Assembly: GCA_027422505.1 (NCBI GenBank)
Contig: JAPQWV010000683.1
Coordinates: forward strand, 186,001-250,000
Origin: Craterostigma plantagineum
Lineage: Eukaryota > Streptophyta > Magnoliopsida > Lamiales > Linderniaceae
DNA: 64,000 bases
Direction: 5' to 3'
The position numbers and the translations under genes are program-made. Below, in pieces: positions 37,718 to 52,588 of this stretch (its first letter is position 1; the number at the start of each line of letters is the position of its first letter). The notes under the pieces were generated by a model. The model was not told the origin of the DNA. It searched no databases and saw only the letters and a program-made list of their open reading frames with translations.

Positions 37718-39855
37718 ACAAATGTGAGTCGTCGGTCTTTACATTTCGGTATGATGTTTCCTAGCTCCTGTTTCTTAAACAACATATATTATACATCCTC
37801 AGGGACAAAATCTCGGCCTTAATGAAGGCCATAGTTGATATGAGCTGTATGTCCTCTCCTTTAAGCATAAGCATTTGAATGAGTGTGTAATTTTTGGTGC
37901 TTTCGTTGTTGAAAATAAAAACTTGGATGGCATGCATATATATCTCTATCTCTACAAGGAGGCTTGTATCTGTATACATTGTTACCTGCTATTCAATATT
38001 ATCTCGAGTTTGGCTTTACAGAAAGCAAAACATGCATTAGTTTGTTATTATCCTTATAACAGCAGCCAATGTATTTGACCAATTGCTATTGTACTTCGAA
38101 TTTTATTGCACATAGATTATACATTTTTTGATGACGCTGGTGGTGTATATAACAAGAACGTGGTTGTCTGAAGCAAATGTTTCCTAACAAGGAAACGCAA
38201 GTTTGAAAAACAGGACATTTCTTTACGTATTGGTACATTACGGCCAAGCATTAATAACACTACATGTGAACCCAGATTATTATTCTCATTTCAGTCCATA
38301 CTATACTATTAATGTCCAGTGAAGTACTTTGACGAAATAATTTAAGTATTATGTCCTTTGTAATTAACGACACGAGTACTCAGGGGGGCCAAGACATTAA
38401 TCCTATTGTCCCGCTAATATAGTGAAACCCTACAAAGATCTAGCGTGAGTGTTATTGCATGAGATTTCAACATCACAAAAATAGTATCTACGATGTTTTC
38501 GCTCACGTGTGGAAAGCATAATTAAAGGGAAAAAGAAAATGAAGAGTGCATATGTACTAGATATTTCCTTTTTTTCATCTATGATAGCTAAATTCCCTAT
38601 TCAATATTGTGCAACTTTCCACTTTCACGCTTTACCTTTCAATAGTATCGAATATCTCATGGATATTCCTTTCAATGAAACGTTAAACAAATAAAATAAA
38701 TGAAACTCAGTGTATTTTTTGATTAAATTTTTATATCTTTTTATGATTGTTGTTTAACAACAAAAGACGATTAGAAGAAAAGCTATCGTCATCACAGTCT
38801 TGAACGGAGTACCAATCTATTGACGATAATGTGAGTTTTATGTTCTATATAAGAAGAACATTTCAAATTCAAATAAGGTGAGTGAGAACTGAGAATTCTG
38901 GATATCCTTACTTACAAGTTACATGAATGGATAATAGAAGTCCACGATAATACATTAATATATATATATATATATAAATATATTATATATTTAGCATTGC
39001 TAACTGCAATTATTGCATGTTTATTTTATTGCCATAACGTATGGCTATGAAATTCAAATGGGGACAATATATATTATTCACTGGACTTGCTTTCTCTATA
39101 TTATCATGAACATCAGTGACAAACGAAATGATTTAAATGCCAGCTTGGCCGTGTAACATTATTTTATTCGATTTGTTCTATTCGTTCTAGTTTGCATTCG
39201 CGGAATAATATAAAATTCGAAACTTCAAAAAAAAAAGATGTGAAAAAAAAAGATGTAGTCAATCAAATTTATGCTGCAGTGACTACTTTTAAATTTTCAA
39301 CGTAAGGTAGCTTATGTGGCATTAATATATAATGGACCTAATTATGTCGCATGACATCATATATTTCCTATATTAATCAATTAAATATAACATATAGGCA
39401 GCATCCATGCGTACTCAATGAAACACTAATATATCTCAATCAATCATCTTACTTACCTACAAACAAGAAGCGAAGTTGAGTTCCCAAGTCTAAGGTATGT
39501 ATGCAAGGACTAGGTCGATTTTTCTCAAAGAAATTCCAATATTTTCCTCGGAACCCACATATACGACGAACCGTATAACTGTTTAACATCATAATATAAA
39601 AAACAACCAAGGATTTAAACGAATTATAAACAGCTATATCTATGTGTATAATATTTTTCGTGTAAAAACTTGCGGTTATCGACGCGTTCACCACATAGAA
39701 CTAACTTTTGTAATGAAAGCGCCGCTGTAGGATTTCAAAATCTAAGCAATCCGATTTGATAAACACAAAAACTTAGTAATTGTATTACTAACATACATAC
39801 TAAGTGTGCAGATGGTTCGGTTCGAAAAACAGATACCAAATATGAGTTCAGGGCG

Positions 39856-40070
39856 AAAAACCGAGTCGGTCAACTGTCGGTCAACGCGGTCAACTGTCTG
39901 TCAACCTGGTCTCGGTCTGGTCGGACTGGGCTGGACTAGTCCGATCTCGTTCTGGACTGATCTGGTCTCAGACTGACTGGTCGGTCTTGGAACTGGACTG
40001 ATTGGTCTCGGCCTGTACTGGTCCGATCAATGACTGGTCAGGTCAATGACTAGATTGACCGGTCAACTAT
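39856..40070. repeat. GGTC/ACTGG-rich tract with W-box cores (copy B)
   Basis: This is the counterpart of 2939-3153. Four substitutions separate the copies within about 70 bp (for example CTCGTTCTGGACTG against CTCGGTCTGGACGG), an unusually dense patch. Confidence 0.55.
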
Positions 40071-40595
40071 TCTTTTCTCCCTCAATTTCAAAACTCAAAA
40101 CAGCTTTTTCTTCGTATTCTTTTTCTTCTTTCTTCATATAGATTGAGGGCCTCTCCTAGGGATTCTCTCACTTGAAATCTTCCAGCAAGCCGCCACAAAA
40201 AAAAAAAGTTTTCTACCCCATCCTCCATTAATGGAGGTGGGGGAGATCTTTGTTTTCTTCTCTTCATTTTTCAGTTTTTCGTTCTCTTTTTCTCGTTTTT
40301 GTTTCAATAAGGCGCGACAAACTCCACCTCTGCTCGGCCATTCCTGCCAGTCACGCCAGCTTCCGCCGACCGCGCCCTCCACCTCCACCTCCACCGCCAC
40401 CACCGTCTATGGCTCAGGGCAAGGGTGCTAGACCACCCACCTCCTCGCCACGCCTCCTCTGCGTCTCGATCTACCAGCCCACCGCCTCACCTCAGGTCCT
40501 GTTTGAGGCGACCCGCCAGTCTGCAGCCGTCTCTACCTCCCGTACGTCCCCCGACCATCCTATCTTTCGCTCGGCCCTTTAGGGTCGTGGCGTTT

Positions 40596-40706
40596 TCTCC
40601 TCGGGGGAGTTTTCTCCTCTTTGTAGGAGTTTCTCTCCTCTTTGTAGGAGTTTTTCTCCCCTTAGTGGGAGCGTATCCCCTCCCCTCGTGGGAGTGTCCC
40701 ATCGGG
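40596..40706. repeat. Tandem ~21-bp units with CTCC/GGAG arms (copy B)
   Basis: This is the counterpart of 3681-3790, with one extra C in the fifth unit. Confidence 0.5.
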
Positions 40707-40986
40707 GTTTCTTTTTCCCTTTTTTGGTTTTTGAACGGACATGTGCTATCATCGGTCGTTACGCAATAGAAATTGTCAAATTTGCTGTATCTTTTTTTAT
40801 TGTTGCTCTATTGTAATTTGTGTCCATTTGGATGAATGAAATGAAATCTAACGTTAAAAAAAAACTGTTGACTGGTGTACAAGCCTTCTACTGCAGCAAC
40901 AGGTACAAACAGAAAAAGCTGACAGTATTGACCAAGTCAACAAACGCTTCCAACGACTATATTAATGAGTCCAACGTCTATATCAA

Positions 40987-41819
40987 TGTGAGAAAGCCTA
41001 TAAATACAACAGTGAAAGACAGAAACAACCAAGGATCCTAGAGCAAACAAGCACATATTCATAGAGAGATCCAAGAGAGAAGAACAAATGCTAAGAGCAC
41101 AAAATCGAGAGAGATCTTCCAAGTCTGTGGGTTACAAAAGAGAGAGCTACAACGTTCAAACCCACACACCTCACTCACACATTAGAGAGATGAGTTTAAG
41201 TATATTAGTTGAGTGAGAGTATTAGCAGTTAGCACATGAACGATAAACAAGTGTATGTAGTCTCCGCACCGAGATAAGAAAGAATGGTGCCGTCTTAGCT
41301 TAGAGACGTAAAAGATCAAAGCGTGTTGTGAGGTTGCGGCCTACAACGTTGTGGTGACTAGGAGTTTAGTTAGCGGGTATAGCCGTGGGGGTTATACGTG
41401 TGAGTCTAGCTATGTAGGTTATACGACGGGGGTTGTATCGCAAATCTTCTAGTATAGCATTCCTTGCGGAGAAGGGGGAGACGTATGAGTATTTAGACTC
41501 CGAATTTCCATAACAAATATTGTGTCTCTTCTCCTACAAACCAAAACCACACACACTCCAAATACCCACACTCAAGGTGTTCGACAAAATGCCCCAACCA
41601 CCTCCATACACCAAAGTCCGACCAAATCACCCACATACACAAACGGTCACACATAGTTCACATAGTATTCCGCACTTGGCCATAGTATTCCGCACTTGGC
41701 CTTGATTGAGGATTGAGAACCGGTTTCACTCTCTAACCGGACGTGAAACCCAATAATGAGTGAAAAATGGTGACCGATGTTATTCACCCCCCTCTAACAC
41801 CCGGTCCACGATCCTAACA
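40987..41819 (+). mobile_element. Possible LTR-derived segment (copy B)
   Basis: This is the counterpart of 4070-4901 with the same TATA-like motif and CCTAACA end. The limits are uncertain. Confidence 0.3.
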
Positions 41820-42710
41820 GATGCATTAGAGCATCTCCAACCGAACATCCTCATAATTTGAGGTAAATTTACTCCAACCGAACACCAAACGTAAACCCAA
41901 AATGCGTTTGATACATCTCTCTCATCGTTTGGACGCATCTATGCGTCTGGAGCGGTTACTATGCGAATGATCATTGCTAATTTGCATTAAAGTACTTTAT
42001 TTCTGTCATATTATTACAGTGTGTCAGACAGAAGTAGATGTCAGACAAAAGATGAAAAAGATTGTCAGTGTAGAATCGTAAAGACGATGGATGGTTTTGG
42101 TTACCCTTCAACGCTTCAATGTAGAATCATATAGATCTTGTTATATTATTCGACGAGGGTATATATAAGTAGATAAGCTTGTTATATTATTCGACGATGG
42201 TTTTTATAAGTATAATGATATTAATTTTATTAATTTTTGTGATTAAATCTAAAATAATTTTTGGTCTAATTTGTGAAGTAAAATCTGTGGATAGATTGAA
42301 ATTTGTAATAATTGGTGTGGAAGTGAATATTACAAAATGGTCTTTTGAGTTTGAGAACGTGTTGAACGATTGGAGAAGAATTACTGCATTGAGCTTGAGT
42401 ATGCATTTGCATTTGATAATGCGTTTTTCGGTTGAAAATGGTCTTAACGTTGCTGATATTCCATATCTGGTCTTCAATTTGTTCATTTTGTGTAATTAAA
42501 AAATGACTTACCTTATAATATACGAAATCACAATCATATCATATGAAAACAATACCGCAATTCGAGCACTCAAATACAAAGACCCTTCATACAAATCACA
42601 AACCACCGCTCATAAAGAAAAACGGAAGTAAGAAAGAAAATTACAGACCCATAAGCTAAATAAAATAGATAATAATATTTAATAACCGTAATAATATAAT
42701 ACGGATAAAA

Positions 42711-43370
42711 TTAAGAAGTGGCAATCCAAAGAGAAGGCTTATTCCAATGATTATCATCACTCCTATTATTATTACCACCATGCCCTTGTCCACCGTCTTT
42801 GCACCTACTCATCCTTTTATACTTGCCATCGCCGCCGACATCTTTCTCAAGCTCATCGCCGCCGCAAACCCCTTCACTAGGCGGCCCATTCACTTCCTCC
42901 ACCACCTCATCCCCTCCGCCTCCGCAACCCTCCTCCACGGCGCCCCCGAGCTCCTCCGCCGTAGAGTTCAAGAAGCAAAGCCTCAGCCTCCCACCGCTCC
43001 TCTCCGCCAGCAAAACGCCGCCGTTCGTCAAAGGCCTCTCCACAGCCTCGACGACGAGCCTCCCTTTCTCTCTAACCATCACAACCTTCAAAGAATTCGA
43101 ACCCCTCATTGTAGTCAACGGCGGCGGAAAACTGCTGCTTCTTATTCTGCTATCGACCTTCTTTTTCCTCGTCACAGTTGTTCTCTCCTCGCAGGGGCTA
43201 TTCTGTAATTTCGACACTTTCGAGGGTTCTTGGACAGAATCGCCGCCGCCGCCTATGAAGATTGTTTCTGTCCCAGTTTCACTTCCGAGGCTCTCAGTGC
43301 ATAGTTCGAGGGACTTTAGGCTGAGTCTTGTTGTAAGAGAATTGTAGGGTTTTGTGGTGATCGAAGACAT
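42711..43370 (-). CDS. FANTASTIC FOUR (FAF)-like protein (copy B)
   Basis: This is a 219-residue intronless frame identical in translation to the copy at 5793-6452. It has the FAF block (FPPPLTTMRGS, GRLVVEAVE, AERSGGRLRLCFL) and an acidic glycine-rich segment. If the duplication is real this gene is present in two intact doses with the same 5' flank, to at least several kilobases. Confidence 0.75.
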   Translation of the reverse strand: MSSITTKPYNSLTTRLSLKSLELCTESLGSETGTETIFIGGGGDSVQEPSKVSKLQNSPCEERTTVTRKKKVDSRIRSSSFPPPLTTMRGSNSLKVVMVREKGRLVVEAVERPLTNGGVLLAERSGGRLRLCFLNSTAEELGGAVEEGCGGGGDEVVEEVNGPPSEGVCGGDELEKDVGGDGKYKRMSRCKDGGQGHGGNNNRSDDNHWNKPSLWIATS

Positions 43371-46300
43371 CGTCTTTGTCGAGTTTTCGAATTTGTGAAG
43401 AAGGTGTGTTAGTTGATGATTAGGGTTTCTTTGATCGTTAGTTTGAGTTCGAGGGTTTTGCAGGTTGTTTCTTGGGAATCAGAGGATGTAATAAAGCTTC
43501 TGCAGTGAGTAAGTTGAGGACGACATATGATTATATAGTTTTTCTTCAAGGGGGGTAAACAAAAGATGAAAAACAAAAACAATTTTGATAAAAAATAATA
43601 TGGTTTTATATCGATATTATGGAGAGAGTTGGGAGAAGGGATGGGAATTGTGTGAAGGATAAGCGAAGAGAAGTGTGTCAATTTGTAGTGCACGAAAAGG
43701 TGCTGATTGAGATCTTTCGATGTTGGGTGCTTGGAGCTTTTTTGCACCACTTGAATTGTTGTATAATGCAAAGTTTGTATATTATATTCTATAATATATA
43801 TGGGCTTTCTCAATTATTGAATAAATCGTTGAGACGTGTGCTTCCATTTAGATAGCTGGAGAGAATGTAAGTAGAAGAAAGACACCGCTTTGGGATTTGA
43901 ATCAACAATTTACTAAATATAGATGTATTAGATAAATATATACTCCCTCCAATTTTATTTACATGTCGTTTTAGCTATTTAATTTTGTTTCTAATTAGTT
44001 GTCGTTTTACGGACTTCAAGACAAATATTTATCATAGTCCCACTTTTACCCTTTTAAATATTATTAATTGGAATATATTAAATAGTCTTAAGCACTTAAT
44101 TAGGGATATATTAGACATTTTATTCTATTTCTTAATATGAGTGCAAAAACCTTAAACGACACCTAAAAAAAATCGGAGGGAGTATTACTTACTGGTATGT
44201 GAATGGTCAATAGTTGATGATTATATTTCAATCGTTCATTGTCAATTCTGATTAGTGAGTGATTTTTCCCCAAGTACGGATATGGACATTCGAATTTTCT
44301 CTATTTTGTGATCCATGTTAGAAGTTTCATCTAGTCCAAAATGGAAGCTTCATACATTATAGCGAGAGTCAATGTATGATACTCAAAGTGCTTTTAGCGC
44401 AATCCATAAATCTCTATTTTTACGCTAATTTTTACTCCAACTCATTAACTCTATTTTTACACAAAAATCAAATTCCTATTTATTGTGATCGTAATTGACT
44501 TATTAAACTTTACATGATTAAAATGTCAATATATTATAAGTATTAATATTTAAAAATTAAATAAATTATAAAATCGGCATATATTTAATAATAACTTTAT
44601 TAAGTAAGAGAAAAATATCAATAAATAAACGAATATTATTTTTACTTCTATTATTATAAAATATCAATTATTTTAAACATTATTAAAATATTTTTTATTA
44701 GTTAAATATACTCTAGATCTAGATTGTCTACGCTCATCAACACAATATTTGTGTTAAGTATATATAGAGTTTTATTGGAGTAGAAAGTACATTATGTTTA
44801 TGTTTAACATAAAAATTAATATCATTGGAGATGCTCTTAAACACGGTAATATAATGAGACAAACGTTGTGTATTTTTAAAGAAAGACCTTTATATTGAGA
44901 CAAACGTCGTTATAGCATACAAGGCTTGAATTTTCCTTGTGTTGTCAAACTATTGATAGAACAAAATTACTCGTCCGCAAGGGATATAATATTTTCATAT
45001 TAATGTAATGGCCTCTGTTTTGAACTCTTTGACTTTTATTGTTCGATACTTAGGTTGAGATATATAGAACATAGGATCAGTTCCGCTTGAAGTTAACGTC
45101 GTACTATGATTGCACGTCGAAGTTCAAATTTATTGACTAAATTTTGTTGTTATTGTAGGAAAAAACTACTTCATTTGGGAAAAAAAGAAAAACAATATAA
45201 AGAATCTTGCAAACAAATTAGCCAGCATGTGATGGGTGGTTAAGCACTAGCAGCATATATGCGTCATTTACGCAATTTCGAAACATGTTGATATTCTTAC
45301 AAGAACAAAAGGAAAAGTAGAATATTTTCTTTCGACGGGACATTTTTTATTTTATATAGTAGCATGTAAGTCGCCTCACTGTAATGATACATTCAGCGAT
45401 TTCGTCATTGTACGGGCACCACTTAGAAAAAAGCAAGTCAAGTATTTGATCCCATCTCGATTTTCTTATTTTTGATTTCTCATAAATATGTATAATTATC
45501 CGTTTATCTCTTGTAACCAAAAAAACACAGCTTTGGTTTACTACAAGTTGATCCGCTCCTTCAGGGATAAGGAAACCAATATTTCAACCAATTTCAGCTT
45601 CAGCTCATCTCAAGACATATATTAGCACTTGACGACGTCACCTTATCACTTACATATATTAATTGCAGATTCTTAATCACGACAGCACCATATTCGAATA
45701 AACGCGACGGACATCTTAAAAAATTAAAGTGCTCCTAAACTCCTAATTACGTACTAAAAAGTAATAAACAAGTCTTAGTTAACCTTTGGAAACTCTAAAC
45801 GATAACGCTTTTTTTTAAGTTCAAGTAGAATGAAGTAAAGGTATCTCCTTTGCAACTGATACTGTATATTAATATTTTATATAAATGGGAGTATTATTTT
45901 TATTTATTTAGGTCAGCTCACTAAAACAGCTACGAGACAATTATCTTTTAACTTTGAAGCATAAAAAGATACCATCTGTCTTTGCGTAATCACTTTTAAC
46001 TGATTAGACCCTTAAAAAAAGGTTTATAACGTAACACAACACACATATACATATTTTCCAGTGTTTACTTTTTCATTTTTTTTTTAATAAAAGATAATTA
46101 CGGCCAAAATGGATATGAACAACTTGCACCAGAATCCATATGAAGATGAATAATGGTTTTTCAATAATTAATAGGCTGCAGAATAATATAATAAAGTGAT
46201 GGCGTGATTACGTCATATTTCTTTTTCGAATATCTAATTTTAGGATCAATAGGTAAAGAATCTACATATTGACCACCATGTTAATGCCACCTTTTTCACT

Positions 46301-47489
46301 TTCTGTTGTATAAACTACTCACATTATTGTATCAAGTTATTATTATTTTTTTAATGACATCACAAAACCTAGTATCCATTGTTCAAATCGCATAGAAAAT
46401 ATTAATTTGGAAGTAAATAATATTACCTATTTCCGTAATCCTAAAATAGGTTGAGAACTAGAGGTTCAGGTTAAATTTCCCTATTTAATAATCTCAAGAG
46501 GTAATTGTTGGAATTGTTAAGTTATTTAATTTATTCTTGAGCCCATGAAAACTTTTATTAGCTTAGAAGTTACAAGTTGACATCGAGGTATAGTACATAC
46601 TAGGTTATTACTTAGCTTTGGAAAGGAGACAACTAATGTTCAGATCAGATACCATTCATGGCATCTCAAAAGCTTTGAATTCGAGTTAAGAATATGATAA
46701 AAAGTATCCACTAATATTAATTAAGTGTTATTTGCCACACATACATTTTCACTCCTCTAACACTTTACGGTTTTATGCTTTCTTATTGAAACGTAAACTT
46801 GAATTTACATTTGAAATTCCATGCAAGTCCTACCGTTTCTTTTGAATGATTAAAGCACCCATAAAGAAAATAAAAAAAACAAATAAAAATAACTGAAACG
46901 AAGTTGGCTACATATTGCGTTAAAAATTATGATATGCTTTGAAAATTAGAATATACGGGGTGGTATTTGGAAGTTATGAAATTGGTATAGAAGATAATAT
47001 TTCAAGAGTATTCTTTCGAATAACGATTCGCATAAGTCTTATTGTATGATGTAGATTTACTCTACTTTTAAGTTTGAGAATTTGTGTTTGGGTGATGGAC
47101 TTTGCGTAACTACGTAAACTGGAAGTAAGTATATCATTATCACGAAATCTAAAAAGGAAAAATAATAAAAATCCAACATATATCTAGAAGTAAGTGGGAA
47201 AACTTGACAAGATACAATAATTCATATGAGCTATAATTAGTAAGGTTCAGAATATTGGTACTGAATTTCAGATACCAATAAATGTACACATCTGCTGATT
47301 GATGTACGTCATCTTAGCATAGCATTGCTTTCATTTTTGTTGGGCTATGGTGTTTTGTAGCCCGTTGATTAGATGGGTCCCTATTGCTGATTCAATTTGA
47401 TTAAGAAAAGCACATAATTTGCCGCTAATATTCTCAGAAAAAAAAAGAAGTTAAAATTTTAGCTGGTTTTTTGATGAAGCTCTACTACC
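43371..47489. other. Intergenic between FAF-like and PPR (copy B)
   Basis: This is the counterpart of 6453-10568. It contains the Stowaway-like MITE at 43943-44182 and AT-rich sequence without recognisable genes. Confidence 0.6.
43943..44182. mobile_element. Stowaway-like MITE (copy B)
   Basis: It has CTCCCTCC and GGAGGGAG ends with TA on both sides. It is 240 bp, one T longer than in copy A. Confidence 0.8.
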
Positions 47490-49240
47490 ATGCGCACGAG
47501 CATGGTTCAGATTACGAGCAAGATATCAGCTCTAGGCAAATCTGGACAATTAACATGTGCCCGCAAGTTGTTCGACGAAATGTCCCACAGAGATACAATT
47601 GCGTGGAACGCAATGATCGTCTCGTACATGCATATGGGCTTCTTCCAAGAATCCCTGTCCTTGTTCGCCAGCATGAGGATCTGCGGTACGAAGTCTGATC
47701 ATTTCACTTTCACTTCGCAGTTAAGCACGTGCTCAGGGTTGAGAGACGTTTTGCTCGGGCGAAGAGTTCACGGCATGGTGGTTGTCTCTGGTTTTGGTTC
47801 TTTCCTGCCCGTGAGTAACACAATCATCGACATGTATGGCAAGTGCTTGATCCCCGACGATGCTAGCAAAGTGTTTGAGGAGATGGGGTCGAAGAACGAA
47901 GTGTCGTGGTGTTCGATGCTCTTTGCGTTTGTCAATTCTGATCTCCTCGATGCATCACGTGAACTTTTGGAAAATATGCCAAGGCGAGTATTAGTTGCAT
48001 GGAATACTGTGATTGCTGGCTTTGGAAAGTTAGGAGAAGTTGAAATGTGCTTAGATTTGTTTAAGAAAATGTCAGAAGATTCTTGCAAGCCCGACAAATT
48101 TACCCTAAGTGCAGTTATGAGCTGCTGTGCTGAGTCGATCGAGCCATTTTCTGGTCTTATAATGCACGCTTTCATACTGAAAAGTGGCTGGAGCTCAGCC
48201 GTGGAGGTTAACAATTCAATCCTCAGTTTCTACACAAGGTACGGCGAACACAAAGAGGTATTAACTGCAGTCGAAGCTTTCACTACATTGAACGACATTT
48301 CTTGGACTGCGATCATCGATGCTTACATGAGCGTAGGCAATCTCGAGAAAGCCCTTTCATTCTTTCAACATTTGCCCGAGAAGAACCTCAAAACATGGAC
48401 ATCGATGATCTCAGGCTACTGCAGAAACGGGCGCGCAGAAAATGCCTTGAAGTTCTTCGTCGAAATGGCTTCAAGTAACGTTCTTCGACCAGACGATGTT
48501 TTGTTTGGAGCTGTCTTACACGCGTGCTCTAACATGGCAACGTTAGGGCACGGTAGAATGCTCCATGCTTACGTCTTAAAGTCTGGCCTTCACAGCTTTG
48601 CTTACGCAGGCAATGGCCTCGTAAACATGTACGGTAAGTGTGGGGACATTCTTGATTCTAACCAAGCTTTTCATGACATAGCTCGAAGGACATCATCTCA
48701 TGGAACACATTGCTGTTCGTTTTGGGACTCCATGGACACCACGTAGGAGCTCTATCTGTTGTAGAACAGATGATGAATTCTAACATCAAGCCAGATAAAG
48801 TAACCTTCGTAGGACTACTAATGACTTGTAGCCACATGGGGATGATCGAAGAGGGCCTTCGCTGCTTCGAAACGATGAGCTCAGTTTATGGAATTTCGCC
48901 CGAAATCGATCATGTAGCTTGCGTCGTGGACATGCTTTGTCGGGCTGGAGATTTGGACAGGGCTAAGGAGTTTGCTTACGAATATGTCCAATCGAGTTGT
49001 CTACCGTTGAGCGCCATGGAGACTCTCATGGGATCGTATGTTTATTCTTCTTCTTCTCAGCAGTTAGGTGAAGAGGTAAAGGATTCGGAGCGTAATTGGG
49101 ATGAGATGAGATGTGTTTTGCTTTCGAATATGTACTGTGAGACGGGTCAGTGGAGAAGAGCGCAGGCCATTAGGGAATCGATGGTTCGTCGAGGAATCAA
49201 GAAAACGCCGGGTTTCAGTTGGGTTGAGGTTAGGAACTAA
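47490..49240 (+). pseudogene. PLS-class PPR protein, frameshifted (copy B)
   Basis: This is the same gene as 10569-12320, but one A is missing between 48684 and 48685 (GCTCGAAGG against GCTCAGAAGG in copy A). The first frame follows the PPR protein for about 398 residues, then runs into a short unrelated tail ending at 48746. The remaining E-domain part stays open in the other frame to 49240. The lesion is not in a homopolymer, so it is less typical of sequencing error than others in this window. If real, the product would lose its last PPR units and E domain. Confidence 0.85.
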
Positions 49241-49426
49241 CTAACGAATCTGCTCTGCTTTGTACTGTGTGATTAAGGTGTTTGTTTGTAAGAAGTTTAT
49301 TACAGTCTTGAATTGACATTATTAGAAATGATCCCCATGCAGGTGGGATGTCTGCCCAGGTTGTAATTGAATTTAAAGTAGTTATATCATACAAAATATA
49401 GTCGTCTCATTGTCGCACATACAAAG

Positions 49427-50168
49427 TAGGGTTGCAAACGAATCGAACTCTTTTTGTTCGATTCGCGATTCGATTCGGAATCTTAAGATTCAAATTCGAA
49501 TATTTAGAATATGAAATCCGAATAAGAATAACTTTTTTGGAATCGAGAAATATCCGAATATGAATATGAAATCACAATATTCGATTCGAATATTAATCAA
49601 ATTATTCGATTGGAATAATTTAGTGTATATTTATAAATTTTAATATGAAATATTTATGGTATAAAAAATATTTTAAAAATAAATCAAAGAATAATATTTA
49701 TAAATTGGAAGTTTTGTTTATCTCTAATGGTAAAGTGTAGAACGCCATAAATTACAAAATCAATATTTATGTGTAAATAATTTATTTGAATAATGGCATT
49801 CATGAAATAAAATGTAATGAATTAAAACTTACAGTATTATGATGGAGAACAAAATTTTAAAAAATTATACAATTTCTAAGGTTTTTTTTTTCACCCTCAA
49901 AGGGGGTGCCAATACATAATATTACAATTCAATATATATCTTAAAATATATATTTTAAAGATAATAATATTTATATTTTTTATTAAATGTAAAAATAAAT
50001 ACTCTAATCCATATTCGAGTATTCGAATATTCGATTCTAATTTTTCCGAATACGAAATCGATTTTACGATTCGATGAAATATTCGAATATTCGTATTCGA
50101 ATTCGATTGTCATCCGGAATACGAATATATTGTGGTATTCGATTCGATTCGATTCGTTTGCAACCCTA
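49427..50168. mobile_element. hAT-like non-autonomous TIR element (copy B)
   Basis: It has the same TAGGGTTGCAAACG ends and ATACAAAG/ATACAACG flanks as in copy A, at 742 bp. The element therefore inserted before the duplication. Confidence 0.8.
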
Positions 50169-50602
50169 ATACAACGTAATCGAATGGCTCAGAAACGTAT
50201 ATGAAATTAAATTTGTAAGATAGTTGTAAAAACAGTCAACGCAATGGGGGCGCTCGCTTTGCCACAATCGGAAGAGAAGCATAAATATGCAATCGTCTCT
50301 TTTCGTGTGTTCAGAGAGAATCTTAAGTCTAACACAAAGGTGTTAAATCTCATCTTCAGCTTCAATTCAGCTGTTTGAAGAGAAACATGGCATGCATATT
50401 GTGTGCGTGTGTGTGTATTTTACAATATGTTGACTCACGTAAGTCGACGTTCATTGAAAGTTTACTTATCTTGTCCAGAATGATGTTAGAGAGTGAGAGG
50501 ACCATATTATATCTTACAAATTTCTTTTGCGTACGTAATTCTAGTAATAAGTTGACTAATATAATATGTGTTCAACTCAACTTATTTATTGATCCCAGCC
50601 CC

Positions 50603-50610
50603 TATAAATA
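50603..50610 (+). promoter_or_regulatory. TATA box of peroxidase (copy B)
   Basis: TATAAATA lies 78 bp upstream of the ATG at 50681. Confidence 0.6.
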
Positions 50611-50680
50611 GAGAGGTTTTGAAGGACATCATCAAATCATCATCTATTCACCATTTTTTTTTGTTTCAACCTTGCGGAAA

Positions 50681-52588
<1,908 letters not shown>

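Larger units (their letters stand above)
37718..42710. other. Intergenic, transposon- and repeat-derived (copy B)
   Basis: This is the counterpart of 799-5792, with the same contents: TA microsatellite near 38957-38990, GGTC tract, hairpin-unit array, LTR-like segment and a 20-bp tandem pair. No gene is supported. Confidence 0.6.
49241..50680. other. Intergenic with hAT-like element and peroxidase promoter (copy B)
   Basis: This is the counterpart of 12321-13759. It contains the hAT-like element at 49427-50168 and the peroxidase TATA box at 50603-50610. Confidence 0.6.
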